Below, in pieces: positions 1-7,053 of a DNA stretch of 12,023 bases (the first letter of the stretch is position 1; each line of letters starts with the position of its first letter). The position numbers and the translations under genes were made by a program. The stretch spans positions 1-12,023 of the forward strand of contig JAGWRL010000119.1 in NCBI GenBank assembly GCA_028876585.1, in the 5' to 3' direction. The notes below the pieces were generated by a model. That model searched no databases and had not been told where the DNA came from. It saw only the letters and a program-made list of their open reading frames with translations. The stretch comes from Pseudomonadota bacterium. Its GTDB lineage: Bacteria > Pseudomonadota > Alphaproteobacteria > Rhizobiales > Beijerinckiaceae.

Positions 1-1
1 C

Positions 2-172
2 GAAGACATGGCGCGGCGGCGCGGCGCGGTGATCGTAGTCGCCAGCGCCCTGCCGCAGACGCTCGACCGCATTTCGCGCTGGGCGGCCGGGCTTGAGGGC
101 AAGGGGTTTGCGTTGACGCCGGCCTCGGCGCTGACGCTCGCCCGGCCCGACCGCGCCGCCCGCGCCCCATGA
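2..172 (+). CDS. C-terminal end of a probable divergent polysaccharide deacetylase (partial)
   Basis: Only the last 56 codons are in the window; the gene enters from the left edge in frame 2 and stops at TGA 170-172. The visible part has a hydrophobic strand (GAVIVVASALP), a helix (QTLDRISRWAAGLEGKG) and a strand followed by a short tail (FALTPASALTLA). This resembles the C-terminus of the DUF610/YibQ divergent polysaccharide deacetylases, periplasmic proteins of the NodB-like fold that in many Rhizobiales lie directly upstream of rppH. The stop codon overlaps the rppH start (ATGA), so the two are probably cotranscribed and translationally coupled. The family call rests on a short tail plus position; the catalytic part is not visible, so activity cannot be judged. 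Confidence 0.55.
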   Translation, partial: EDMARRRGAVIVVASALPQTLDRISRWAAGLEGKGFALTPASALTLARPDRAARAP

Positions 173-672
173 GAGCGGCCGCGCCCCATTCCGGCTATCG
201 CCCCTGCGCCGGCGTCGCGCTGGTCAACGCGCGCGGCGAAGCCTTCATCGGCCGTCGCCGCGGCGAGCGCGGCCCGCGCGGCTGGCAGATGCCGCAGGGC
301 GGCATCGACCCCGGCGAGGCGCCGCTCGCCGCCGCCATGCGCGAACTCTATGAGGAAACCAACGTGCGCTCGACGCGGCTGATCGCCGAGGCGCCGCAAT
401 GGCTCGCCTACGACCTGCCCGAGGGCGCCAACAAGCGGTTCGGCGGGCGCTATCGCGGCCAGACGCAAAAATGGTTCCTGTTCCGCTTCGAGGGCGAGGA
501 GGCGGAGATCGACATCCACCACCCCGCCGAGGGCCGGCATCACGCCGAATTCGAGGATTGGCGCTGGGCGCCGCTCGACGCCCTGCCCGACCTCGTCGTG
601 CCGTTCAAACGCGCGGTCTACGCCCAGATCGTCGCCTGGTTCGCGCCGCTCGCGGCTCAGCGCCCGGCCTGA
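169..672 (+). CDS. rppH: RNA pyrophosphohydrolase RppH (Nudix)
   Basis: Cytoplasmic Nudix hydrolase that removes pyrophosphate from 5'-triphosphate mRNA ends, which starts RNase E-dependent decay. The 167-residue product begins with the usual RppH strand ([11 protein letters not shown], residues 10-20) and GWQMPQGG (38-45). The Nudix box runs from G44 through E50 to R58-E59 and E62-E63, with the Mg-binding glutamates intact; the glycine usual near the box end is Asn65 (EETNV). Further family landmarks are WLAYDLP (78-84) and [10 protein letters not shown] (98-107). The length is normal. The ATG overlaps the preceding stop by ATGA, implying coupled translation. The 3' end overlaps the convergent ATPase-inhibitor gene by 16 bp, so the two transcripts are antisense at their ends. 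Identification is secure. Confidence 0.95.
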   Translation: MRAAAPHSGYRPCAGVALVNARGEAFIGRRRGERGPRGWQMPQGGIDPGEAPLAAAMRELYEETNVRSTRLIAEAPQWLAYDLPEGANKRFGGRYRGQTQKWFLFRFEGEEAEIDIHHPAEGRHHAEFEDWRWAPLDALPDLVVPFKRAVYAQIVAWFAPLAAQRPA

Positions 673-968
673 ATCTCGGCCATCGCCTCCTGGGCGAATT
701 CGTCGAGGCGGCGGCGGATGCGATGTTCCGAAATATCCGGCAACGCCGCGACCAGTTCGGCCACCAGCGCCTCGTCGTCGCCGGCTTCGAGCGAGCGGGC
801 GACGAACGCCGCCTCATAATCCGCCAGCGCCGGCCCGACGAGGCCGCGCGCCTCCCCCGCCCAGCGCCCTAACTTGCGATTGCGCCGGGCGCGGGCGCGG
901 AACCGCACATCCTCCTGATGCGCGTAGGCGCGCTCAAAACCTTCTTCGCGTCGGGTCAGACTGTCCAT
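657..968 (-). CDS. F1-ATPase inhibitor subunit zeta (DUF1476)
   Basis: A 103-residue, highly charged, all-helical protein matching the alphaproteobacterial DUF1476 family. The landmarks are the N-terminal R-x2[11 protein letters not shown] segment (residues 7-20), [19 protein letters not shown] (21-39) and a C-terminal helix around [16 protein letters not shown] (81-96). In Paracoccus denitrificans the zeta subunit binds F1-ATPase through its N-terminal helix and blocks ATP hydrolysis. The same role is inferred here, protecting ATP when respiration fails. The ATG at 968 is preceded by a GGGAGAAG ribosome-binding site. The gene stands alone, divergent from xseB (98-bp shared upstream region) and convergent with rppH (16-bp 3' overlap). 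No ATP synthase genes are in the window. Identification is strong; the effect on this organism's enzyme is inferred. Confidence 0.88.
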   Translation of the reverse strand: MDSLTRREEGFERAYAHQEDVRFRARARRNRKLGRWAGEARGLVGPALADYEAAFVARSLEAGDDEALVAELVAALPDISEHRIRRRLDEFAQEAMAEIQAGR

Positions 969-1066
969 TTAAGCTTCTCCCTAAGCCGAATAAGCCACAG
1001 GTTTTCGACGCTTTCGCGGCGGCGCGGGGCCGTGCTAGACGGTTTCCTACGCCCAAGGAGCCGCCT

Positions 1067-1309
1067 TTGACCGCCGAGCCCGCCGACATCGCGAAAATGC
1101 CGTTCGAAGCCGCGATGGCGGAGCTTGAGAGCATCGTCGACCGGCTCGAAAAAGGCAGCGTGACGTTGGAGGAATCGATCCAACTCTACGAACGCGGCGA
1201 GCAACTGAAGGCGCGCTGCGAGGCGCTGCTGAAGGACGCGGAAATGCGGATCGAGAAGATCGCGCTAGGGGCCGACGGCAAGCCGAAGGGCGTCGTGCCG
1301 CTGGATTAG
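1067..1309 (+). CDS. xseB: Exodeoxyribonuclease VII small subunit
   Basis: Small subunit of the single-strand-specific exonuclease that degrades ssDNA to acid-insoluble oligonucleotides in repair and recombination; several XseB chains decorate each XseA. The 80-residue product has the characteristic paired helices: [18 protein letters not shown] (13-30), [20 protein letters not shown] (32-51) and [12 protein letters not shown] (54-65). The start is a TTG at 1067, chosen because a perfect AAGGAG (1055-1060) lies six bases upstream and no ATG or GTG gives a family-length protein. A TGCTAGAC sequence at 1033-1040 resembles an extended -10 element but has no good -35. The gene is monocistronic here. 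It is often found beside dxs in Rhizobiales, but that neighbour is not seen. Confidence 0.93.
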   Translation: MTAEPADIAKMPFEAAMAELESIVDRLEKGSVTLEESIQLYERGEQLKARCEALLKDAEMRIEKIALGADGKPKGVVPLD

Positions 1310-1329
1310 AGCTTGCCTCGCGCGCCGGT

Positions 1330-1530
1330 TCACCAGTGATCGCGGCAGACCCTCAACTTGCAGGAGCCGTTCCACCGACGATCCACGCAACGGCAACTTT
1401 GTAATCTCCCCGCGTCCCGCGACGTGGCGTTCGCCTGCGGGGAAACATGCCACGCCGCAGCGCTTTGCAAGCCGACGGGGCCGACGAGACAAAGGGTCGA
1501 CAAGAAGACGATCGCCATGAGCGCGCGCAT
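1330..1530 (-). CDS. Possible small secreted four-cysteine protein, unknown function
   Basis: A 66-residue reading frame with a textbook Sec signal peptide: Met-Arg start, hydrophobic core LMAIVFLSTLCLVGPVGL (4-21) and an SAAA-W cleavage site near residue 26. The predicted mature peptide is about 40 residues, basic, and carries four cysteines in its second half (CRC, then C and C in SCKLRVC), which could form two disulphides in the periplasm. I do not recognise a family. It is convergent with xseB (20-bp gap) and lies back-to-back with the toxin-antitoxin promoter. There is no convincing Shine-Dalgarno before either candidate start (ATG at 1530, or Met5 at 1518), so the call rests on the signal peptide and cysteine pattern. 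It could still be a chance frame. Confidence 0.45.
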   Translation of the reverse strand: MRALMAIVFLSTLCLVGPVGLQSAAAWHVSPQANATSRDAGRLQSCRCVDRRWNGSCKLRVCRDHW

Positions 1531-1610
1531 TGTGGGGGTTTCCGCCGGCGATGAGGCCTAGGCTGGGATAATGCAGGGCGCGGCGGAAAGATCAAGCGCG
1601 TCCTTGCGCC

Positions 1611-1640
1611 TTGACGCGATAATGTAGTAACATATCTACA
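1611..1640 (+). promoter_or_regulatory. Candidate promoter and operator of the toxin-antitoxin pair
   Basis: A TTGACG -35 hexamer at 1611-1616 and a poor -10 (TATCTA, 1633-1638, 16-bp spacing) lie just upstream of the antitoxin. Overlapping the -10 is an inverted repeat, TGTAG at 1623-1627 and CTACA at 1636-1640, with an 8-base spacer. Phd/YefM antitoxins repress their own promoter by binding such palindromes, so this is the likely operator. The -10 assignment is uncertain. Confidence 0.45.
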
Positions 1641-1662
1641 CTTGGAAATGTGGAGAAGCGAC

Positions 1663-1917
1663 ATGACCATCACGACGCTTTCCAGCCGCGAGTTCAATCA
1701 GGACACCAGCCGCGCCAAAAAGGCGGCGCAGGAGGGGCCGGTGTTCATCACCGACCGGGGCAAGCCCGCCCATGTGCTGCTGAGCATCGAGGACTATCGC
1801 AAGCTGACCGGCGGGCCTCGAAACATAGCCGACGCCCTGGCGATGCCCGGCGACGCCGACATAGAGTTTGATCCGCCCCGCCTCAACATCCGTTTGCGGC
1901 CGGCGGATTTCGACTGA
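1663..1917 (+). CDS. Phd/YefM-family antitoxin
   Basis: An 84-residue protein whose N-terminus is the Phd/YefM DNA-binding fold: MTITTLSSREFNQDTSRAKK (1-20), then GPVFITDRGKPAHVLLSIEDYRKL (25-48). It ends in a proline- and acid-rich tail (roughly 55-84) typical of the toxin-neutralising part. The start is ATG 1663, with GGAGAAG (1652-1658) as ribosome-binding site; a longer frame from TTG 1642 has no such site and would overlap the candidate operator. Its stop (TGA 1915-1917) overlaps the toxin ATG by one base, the usual coupled arrangement. It should neutralise the PIN toxin and repress its own operon at the palindrome 1623-1640. A Phd-type antitoxin paired with a VapC toxin is a known hybrid pairing. 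Confidence 0.88.
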   Translation: MTITTLSSREFNQDTSRAKKAAQEGPVFITDRGKPAHVLLSIEDYRKLTGGPRNIADALAMPGDADIEFDPPRLNIRLRPADFD

Positions 1918-2348
1918 TGTTCATCCTCGACACCAACGTCGTTTCCGAAATGCGCAAAATTCGCATGGGGAAAGCCGATCCCAACGTTGAAAAATGGACC
2001 GCCAGCGTAGACGCGGGAAGTCTATTCATCTCGGCCATCACGATCTTTGAGCTGGAAATCGGCGTTTTGCAGCTCGAACGCAAAGACCCAAAACAAGGCG
2101 CGATGCTTCGCGTATGGCTGGATACGCTCGTTGTTCCCGAGTTCACTGGACGCATTTTCCCCATCGACGCCGCGGTCGCGAAGGCCTGCGCCAAGCTTCA
2201 CGTTCCCGATCCGCGCGCCGAACGCGACGCTTTCATAGCGGCGACGGCGATTGTCCACGCCATGACGATCGTGACCCGCAACGCGGCCGACTTTGAAGCG
2301 ACCGGCGCTTTGATATTCAACCCTTGGGCCAGCCCGACGCGAAGCTGA
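1917..2348 (+). CDS. vapC: VapC-type PIN-domain ribonuclease toxin
   Basis: A 143-residue PIN-domain protein. VapC toxins are Mg-dependent RNases, often cutting initiator tRNA or the rRNA sarcin-ricin loop, that stop growth when the antitoxin is degraded; the target here is unknown. The acidic catalytic set is complete: D5 in LDTNVVSE, E45 in ITIFELEIG, D104 in RDAFIAATAI, and N122/D125 in TRNAADF. The length is normal and the frame intact, so the toxin appears functional. Translation is coupled to the antitoxin (TGATG overlap). The stop is 9 bp from the convergent yacG end. Codon use is visibly richer in A/T at third positions than in the flanking housekeeping genes, consistent with acquisition by transfer (inference). 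Confidence 0.92.
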   Translation: MFILDTNVVSEMRKIRMGKADPNVEKWTASVDAGSLFISAITIFELEIGVLQLERKDPKQGAMLRVWLDTLVVPEFTGRIFPIDAAVAKACAKLHVPDPRAERDAFIAATAIVHAMTIVTRNAADFEATGALIFNPWASPTRS

Positions 2349-2357
2349 CCGACGAAA

Positions 2358-2540
2358 TCACTCCTCGTCGGCCGGGTCGTCCTGTTCGACCGGCGCGCCC
2401 GGTATGACATAGCTCCCCTTCAGCCAGCGGCCGAGGTCGATGTCGGCGCAGCGGCGCGAGCAGAACGGCGCATATTGCGGATCGCGCGGCTTGCCGCAGA
2501 TCGCGCAGGGTTTTGGCGGCGGGGCGGGTTGGTCGTTCAC
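2358..2540 (-). CDS. yacG: DNA gyrase inhibitor YacG (zinc-binding)
   Basis: A 60-residue zinc protein; in E. coli YacG binds GyrB and inhibits gyrase. The four ligands are C12 and C15 (CAIC) and C27 and C31 (CSRRC), followed by the family signature [18 protein letters not shown] (31-48) and an acidic tail. Proline-rich residues precede the knuckle. The start is GTG at 2540, which overlaps the maf stop as GTGA; the same frame stays open far upstream, but that stretch is maf read out of frame. It is the last gene of the infA-maf-yacG run. The loop between cysteine pairs (11 residues) is shorter than in E. coli. Confidence 0.9.
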   Translation of the reverse strand: MNDQPAPPPKPCAICGKPRDPQYAPFCSRRCADIDLGRWLKGSYVIPGAPVEQDDPADEE

Positions 2541-3160
2541 GCCGGCCTCCATCCCTCCAGCACGGGATAGCCCTCCCCCGTCAGCAGGCCCGCGACTTCG
2601 GCCAAAGGCAAGCCCACGACATTGGTGTAGGAGCCGATCAGCCGGATCACGAAGGCGCCCGCGAGGCCCTGGATCGCATAGCCGCCCGCCTTGCCGCGCC
2701 ATTCGCCGCTGTCGAGATAGGCGGTCGTCTCCGCCCGCGACAGCCGCTTGAAGCGCACCCGGCTTTCCACCAGCCGCGTCCGTTTCGCCCCCGTCGCCGT
2801 GACCAGGCAAAGGCCGGTGTAGACGCGATGCGCGCGGCCCGACAGCAGCGCCAGACAATCCTCGGCCTCCTCGGTGATCTCGGCCTTGGGCAGGATGCGC
2901 CGGCCGACGCAGACCACCGTGTCGGCGGCGAGCGTCATCGCGCCGTCCAGTTCGCCGCGCTTGGCGGCGACCGCCGCCGAGGCTTCGGCTTTGTCCAAAG
3001 CCAGCCGTAGCGCCAGCGCGCGCGGCGTCTCGGCCCGGCGCGGCGTCTCGTCGAGATCGGAGGGGATGACGGCGTCGGGCTCGATGCCGATCTGTTGCAG
3101 AAGGGCGACCCGCCGGGGCGACCCCGATGCGAGCACCAGTCGAGGGCCGGCTTCGCGCAA
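2537..3160 (-). CDS. maf: Maf-like nucleoside triphosphate pyrophosphatase
   Basis: Cytoplasmic house-cleaning pyrophosphatase that hydrolyses non-canonical or excess nucleotides such as dTTP/UTP to monophosphates. The 207 residues contain the Maf motifs in order: [14 protein letters not shown] (8-21), a D-E region (35-38), LAADTVV (77-83), [11 protein letters not shown] (106-116), KAGGYAIQG (157-165) and [11 protein letters not shown] (176-186). The [17 protein letters not shown] pair fits the YhdE-like (dTTP/UTP) branch better than the m7GTP-preferring YceF branch. The start is a TTG at 3160, fifteen bases after the infA stop; no ATG or GTG precedes the SGSPRR motif. The stop overlaps yacG by 4 bp. 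Specificity is inferred, family membership is clear. Confidence 0.92.
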   Translation of the reverse strand: MREAGPRLVLASGSPRRVALLQQIGIEPDAVIPSDLDETPRRAETPRALALRLALDKAEASAAVAAKRGELDGAMTLAADTVVCVGRRILPKAEITEEAEDCLALLSGRAHRVYTGLCLVTATGAKRTRLVESRVRFKRLSRAETTAYLDSGEWRGKAGGYAIQGLAGAFVIRLIGSYTNVVGLPLAEVAGLLTGEGYPVLEGWRPA

Positions 3161-3175
3161 GTGGTGTCCGCCGGG

Positions 3176-3394
3176 TTACTTGAAGCGATAGGTGATGCGA
3201 CCCTTGGTGAGGTCGTAGGGCGTCATTTCGACGAGCACTTTGTCGCCCGCGAGCACGCGGATGCGATTCTTGCGCATCTTGCCGGCGGTGTGAGCAATGA
3301 TCTCGTGATCGTTCTCCAGCTTGACGCGAAACGTCGCGTTGGGCAGCAATTCGACAACGAAGCCCGGAAACTCCAGCAGCTCTTCTTTCGACAT
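3176..3394 (-). CDS. infA: Translation initiation factor IF-1
   Basis: An essential 72-residue OB-fold protein that binds the 30S A site during initiation and cooperates with IF-2 and IF-3. The sequence is canonical: [31 protein letters not shown] (13-32), [19 protein letters not shown] (35-53) and [14 protein letters not shown] (57-70). The length is exactly that of the family. AAAGG lies at a good distance before the ATG at 3394. It heads the infA-maf-yacG cluster. A perfect 7-bp stem-loop sits in its leader at 3414-3430. Identification is certain. Confidence 0.98.
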   Translation of the reverse strand: MSKEELLEFPGFVVELLPNATFRVKLENDHEIIAHTAGKMRKNRIRVLAGDKVLVEMTPYDLTKGRITYRFK

Positions 3395-3413
3395 CTGAAC
3401 CTTTCTTGCACGA

Positions 3414-3430
3414 CCTCGCCCCTGGCGAGG
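3414..3430 (-). other. Stem-loop between pssA and infA
   Basis: A perfect inverted repeat, CCTCGCC (3414-3420) and GGCGAGG (3424-3430) with a 3-base loop, lies in the 78-bp gap, about 20 bases before the infA ATG. It could be a terminator for the upstream pssA message or a leader hairpin of infA. There is no T-run after it on the minus strand, so a standard intrinsic terminator is not supported. Confidence 0.4.
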
Positions 3431-3472
3431 CGCGCGGACCCTATCGGAAACCGCAGAAATCCGAAACCGCTT

Positions 3473-4267
3473 TTATGCCGCCGGCGGCGCTTCTTCGCGC
3501 CGATGCTCGGCTTCGAGCCGACGGAAGCGCCGGATCGCGAACGGAATGCTGCCGAGATAAAACGCCGCCAACGCCACCAGCGCCTGCAACGGGAAATAGG
3601 CGATCGACAGCAGCGCCGCAACGACCCCGATCAGCGCCACCGCGACATATTCGCGCGGCACCCGGCCGAGCGACTTGCCTGAGAAATGCGGCACCCGGCT
3701 CGCCATCAGGATCGCGATCGCCAGCACATAGGCCGCCTCGACGGCGGCGAAGCCGCGGCTGACGGTTTCGCCCGGCCCCGCCTCCATCATCCTGACATAG
3801 ACCGGCAGCAGCCCGACCACCGCCCCCGCCGGCGCCGGCATGCCGACGAAAAACCCCTTGCGCCAGGCGGGCAGTTCGGGATCGTCGACCATCACGTTGA
3901 AGCGCGCCAGCCGCAGCGCGCAGGCGATGCAGAACAACAGGCAAATCAGCCAGCCGAACCCGAGCAGCCGCGACAGGCCGGAAAAATACAGCACGATCGC
4001 CGGCGCGACGCCGAAATCCACGAAATCGGCGAGCGAATCAAGCTCCGCCCCGAAGCGCGACGTGCCTTTCAGCGCCCGCGCGATGCGCCCGTCGAGCCCG
4101 TCGAGCACCGCCGCCGCCGCGATCGCCATCACCGCCCATTCGATCGCGCCCTCGAAAGTGAAGCGGATCGCGGTGACGCCGGCGCTGAGCGCCATCAAAG
4201 TCACGATGTTGGGGATCAGCATCCGCAGCGGGACGCCGCCGAAACGGGGGCGGGGAGACGGCTCCAT
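3473..4267 (-). CDS. pssA: CDP-diacylglycerol-serine O-phosphatidyltransferase
   Basis: Inner-membrane enzyme that makes phosphatidylserine from CDP-diacylglycerol and L-serine, the first step to phosphatidylethanolamine. The 264-residue protein carries the complete CDP-alcohol phosphotransferase motif DGx2ARx8Gx3Dx3D: D59-G60, A63-R64, G73, D77 and D81. It is followed by several hydrophobic segments (LYFSGLSRLLGFGWLICLLF, GAVVGLLPVYV, VALIGVVAALLSIAYF and others), as expected for the integral-membrane PssA type. ATG 4267 was chosen because a GGGG tract (4274-4277) lies six bases upstream. A TTG two codons earlier (4273) would overlap the psd stop as TTGA and cannot be excluded. It directly follows psd, so both steps of PE synthesis are coexpressed. 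The C-terminus is charged and cytosolic in appearance. Confidence 0.94.
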   Translation of the reverse strand: MEPSPRPRFGGVPLRMLIPNIVTLMALSAGVTAIRFTFEGAIEWAVMAIAAAAVLDGLDGRIARALKGTSRFGAELDSLADFVDFGVAPAIVLYFSGLSRLLGFGWLICLLFCIACALRLARFNVMVDDPELPAWRKGFFVGMPAPAGAVVGLLPVYVRMMEAGPGETVSRGFAAVEAAYVLAIAILMASRVPHFSGKSLGRVPREYVAVALIGVVAALLSIAYFPLQALVALAAFYLGSIPFAIRRFRRLEAEHRREEAPPAA

Positions 4268-4269
4268 GC

Positions 4270-4968
4270 TCAACCCCGACTGAACAGGCGTTGCGGCGCG
4301 TCGGCCCGCGTCAGCGCGATCACGGTTTCGCCGGCGACGCAGCGGCTATCCATCCCGACGATGACGCTAGCGCCCTCCGGCATATAGACATCGACGCGCG
4401 AGCCGAAGCGGATCAGGCCGAATCGGTCGCCCGCCCCGAGCCGCGCCCCCTGCTGGGTGAAGCAGACGATGCGCCGCGCCACCAGCCCGGCGATCTGCAC
4501 CACGCCAAATCGGCCGGCCTCGGATTCGATGACGAGGCCGCTGCGCTCGTTGTCCTCGCTCGCCTTGTCGAGATCGGCGCTGAGGAACAGCCCCGGCCGG
4601 TAGGCGATCAGCGCCACCCGGCCCTCGACCGGCGCGCGGTTCACGTGGCAGTCGAACACGTTCATGAAGATCGACAATTTCAGCATCGGCGCCGCGCCCA
4701 GGCCCAGATCGGGCGGCGGCGGCGCGTGGCCTACGAAACAGACCCGCCCATCCGCCGGGGCGACGACGAGATCGGCGCGGATCGGCGTCACCCGCGCGGG
4801 ATCGCGGAAGAAATAGGCGCACCACAAGGTGGCGACGAAGGCGAGCCAGCCGAGCGGCGCCCACACCCACCATAGAACCAGCGTCGCCAGCGCGAACCCG
4901 CCGACGAAGGGATAGCCCTTGGGGTGGATCGGCGTGAGCGACTCGCGAATGGATTTGATGACCGCCAT
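4270..4968 (-). CDS. psd: Phosphatidylserine decarboxylase proenzyme
   Basis: Converts phosphatidylserine to phosphatidylethanolamine, using a pyruvoyl group made by self-cleavage. The 232-residue form is the short type common in alphaproteobacteria. After a hydrophobic hairpin (FVGGFALATLVLWWVW, then WLAFVATLWCAYFF, residues 21-54) come RDPARV, the PADG motif with D73, the FMNVFDCHVNR motif with H108, and the cleavage site RFGS with S190. The D73/H108/S190 set corresponds to the known self-processing residues. Cleavage before S190 would give a roughly 189-residue beta chain and a 43-residue alpha chain. The ATG at 4968 has GAGGT four bases upstream. The gene lies 53 bp after the ABC exporter and abuts pssA, giving an exporter-psd-pssA run. 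Confidence 0.95.
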   Translation of the reverse strand: MAVIKSIRESLTPIHPKGYPFVGGFALATLVLWWVWAPLGWLAFVATLWCAYFFRDPARVTPIRADLVVAPADGRVCFVGHAPPPPDLGLGAAPMLKLSIFMNVFDCHVNRAPVEGRVALIAYRPGLFLSADLDKASEDNERSGLVIESEAGRFGVVQIAGLVARRIVCFTQQGARLGAGDRFGLIRFGSRVDVYMPEGASVIVGMDSRCVAGETVIALTRADAPQRLFSRG

Positions 4969-4986
4969 GCGGACCTCGGTTTAACG

Positions 4987-5014
4987 GACGCGCCGCCTTT
5001 TGGCGCATCGCGTC
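4987..5014 (-). other. Intercistronic stem-loop between the ABC exporter and psd
   Basis: Outer arms GACGCG (4987-4992) and CGCGTC (5009-5014) and inner arms CGCC (4994-4997) and GGCG (5002-5005) close a 4-base loop, with a small asymmetric internal loop. No T-run follows on the minus strand. It may be an mRNA-processing or stability element or a weak terminator separating exporter and phospholipid genes; function is unproven. Confidence 0.35.
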
Positions 5015-5021
5015 AAATAAG

Positions 5022-6956
5022 TCACTCCGCCGCGCGTTCCTCGAATTCGTGCTCGGCGCGATCCGCCTCGCGCAGCTTCTCGGCCGCCTCGGCGAGTTGG
5101 CGCTGGCGGTTCCACAATCCGGCGTAGAGGCCGTCTTGCGCCAGCAACTGCTCGTGCCGGCCGCGTTCGGCGATCACGCCCTTGTCGAGCACGATGATCT
5201 CGTCGGCCCCGACCACGGTCGACAGCCGATGGGCGATCACCAGCGTCGTGCGCCCGCGCGACACCCGCTCCAGCGCGTCCTGGATTTCGCGCTCGGTGTA
5301 GCTGTCGAGCGCCGAGGTCGCCTCGTCCAGCACCAGGATCGGCGGCGCTTTCAGGATCGTGCGCGCGATGGCGACGCGCTGTTTCTCGCCGCCCGACAGC
5401 TTCAGCCCGCGCTCGCCGACCTGCGAATCATAGCCCATCGGCAGCGACTGGATGAAGCCGTCGATGCGCGCGCTCTCCGCCGCCTCGCGCACCTCCGCCT
5501 CCGCCGCGCCGTCGCGGCCGTAGCGCACGTTATAGGCGATGCTGTCGTTGAACAGCACGGTGTCCTGCGGCACCATGCCGATGGCGGCGCGCAGCGACGT
5601 CTGCGTCACCTTGCCGATGTCCTGCCCGTCGATGGTGATGCGCCCGCTCGAGGGCTCATAGAAGCGGAACAGCAGCCGGGAGATGGTCGATTTGCCGGCG
5701 CCCGAGGGGCCGACGATCGCCAGCGTCGTGCCCGCCGGCGCCTCGAACGACACGCCCTTCAGGATGCCGCGCTGCGCGTCATAGGCGAAATGCACGTCCT
5801 CGAACTTGACGATTCCGCGCGTCACCACGAGCTCGCTCGCGCCGGGAACGTCCTTGATCTCGGGGTTCTGGCCGAGGATGTCGAACATCGCGCCGATGTC
5901 GACGATCGCCTGCTTGATCTCGCGATAGACCATGCCCATGAAATTGAGCGGCGTGTAGAGCTGCAACATCATCACGTTGAGCAGCGCGAAATCGCCGACG
6001 GTGTTGCGCCCGGAGCGCACGCCCGCCACGCACATCAGCAGCACCGCGATCATGCCGCAGGTGAAGATGACCGCCTGTCCGGCGTTGAGCACGGCGAGCG
6101 AGACATAGGTGCGCACGCTCATGCGCTCGTAGCGCGCCATCGACTTGTCGTAGCGCGCCGCCTCGCGCGCTTCGGCGCCGAAATATTTGACCGTCTCGAA
6201 ATTGAGCAGCGAATCGATCGCCTTGGTGTTGGCGTCGGTGTCGCTCTCGTTCATCGAGCGGCGGATCGAGATGCGCCAGTTGGTCGCGATGGTGGTGTAG
6301 AGGAGATAGAGCGCGACGGTGACGACCAGCGCGGCGACATAGCGCCAGTCGAAGGTGATCAGGAACGCCGCGACGATCAGCACGAACTCGACCGCGGTCG
6401 GCACGGCCGTCAACATCGAGGTGCGGATGATCGTCTCGATCGCCGCGCGGCCGCGCTCCAGCACGCGGGTGAGGCCGCCGGTCTTGCGTTCGAGATGGAA
6501 CCGCAGCGACAACCGGTGCAGATGCTCGAACACTTCGATCGCCAGCCGCCGCACCGCGTTCATCGCCACCGCCGCGAACAGGGCGTCGCGGCCCTGCTGC
6601 GTCAGCGCCATCAGAATCCGCAAAACCCCGTAAAGCGCGGTCAGCGCGAACATGCCGGTGAGGAAGCCCGGCAGCGGGATGTGCTTGGCGTCCGGCGCGC
6701 CCGCCAGCGCGTCGGTGGCGTATTTGAAGGCGTAAGGGATGGCGATAGTGACGAATTTCGACGCGAACATCAGCACGATCGCCAGCCCGACGCGCAGCTT
6801 GAGGTCGGCGCGGTCGGCGGGCCAGATATAAGGCGTCAGCAATTTGACGGTGCCAAGGAATGTGCCCTGCGTCTCCAACTTGAGTTTCGGCGGCGCATTC
6901 GGGCTCGAAGAGGGCGGCATGACATTCCGGGCGTGCAGGGGAGAACGGGCCTGCAT
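5022..6956 (-). CDS. Atm1-type ABC exporter (fused permease-ATPase)
   Basis: A 644-residue half-transporter of the Atm1/ABCB7/HMT1 type, acting as an inner-membrane homodimer. Bacterial relatives export glutathione-linked metals or glutathione derivatives, and the mitochondrial ones serve Fe-S/thiol export. The transmembrane domain spans about 50-345 and includes the Atm1-like TNWRISIRRSMNESD (225-239) and AIDSLLNFETVKYFGAEA (246-263). The nucleotide-binding domain is complete: Walker A GPSGAGKST (416-424), Q464, signature LSGGE (520-524), Walker B ILVLDE (540-545) and H576. The tail after 615 is a charged helix. Numbering starts at ATG 6956, which has no clear ribosome-binding site. Met13 (ATG 6920) has GGA five bases upstream and may be the real start. 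The genes psd and pssA follow on the same strand. Substrate is inferred. Confidence 0.9.
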   Translation of the reverse strand: MQARSPLHARNVMPPSSSPNAPPKLKLETQGTFLGTVKLLTPYIWPADRADLKLRVGLAIVLMFASKFVTIAIPYAFKYATDALAGAPDAKHIPLPGFLTGMFALTALYGVLRILMALTQQGRDALFAAVAMNAVRRLAIEVFEHLHRLSLRFHLERKTGGLTRVLERGRAAIETIIRTSMLTAVPTAVEFVLIVAAFLITFDWRYVAALVVTVALYLLYTTIATNWRISIRRSMNESDTDANTKAIDSLLNFETVKYFGAEAREAARYDKSMARYERMSVRTYVSLAVLNAGQAVIFTCGMIAVLLMCVAGVRSGRNTVGDFALLNVMMLQLYTPLNFMGMVYREIKQAIVDIGAMFDILGQNPEIKDVPGASELVVTRGIVKFEDVHFAYDAQRGILKGVSFEAPAGTTLAIVGPSGAGKSTISRLLFRFYEPSSGRITIDGQDIGKVTQTSLRAAIGMVPQDTVLFNDSIAYNVRYGRDGAAEAEVREAAESARIDGFIQSLPMGYDSQVGERGLKLSGGEKQRVAIARTILKAPPILVLDEATSALDSYTEREIQDALERVSRGRTTLVIAHRLSTVVGADEIIVLDKGVIAERGRHEQLLAQDGLYAGLWNRQRQLAEAAEKLREADRAEHEFEERAAE

Positions 6957-7053
6957 ATAGGACTAAGCGCGGCGAATATCACCCCCGCGACGCCATCGCG
7001 CTTGCGCGCCGACACGCGGGCGCGCGGCCTCGCGGCGAGGTTTTCTCAGCGTC

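Noticed and set aside
1642..1662. Earlier TTG start for the antitoxin
   Set aside because: It would start within two bases of the candidate operator and lacks a ribosome-binding site, whereas ATG 1663 has GGAGAAG at correct distance.
2541..2858. Upstream extension of the yacG frame
   Set aside because: It is maf read out of frame; the family-length protein starts at GTG 2540 overlapping the maf stop.
7028..7044. Hairpin CCTCG/CGAGG followed by TTTT, looking like a plus-strand terminator
   Set aside because: No plus-strand gene ends nearby; on the minus strand it lies in the exporter leader and the T-run is on the wrong side. The stem is only five pairs.
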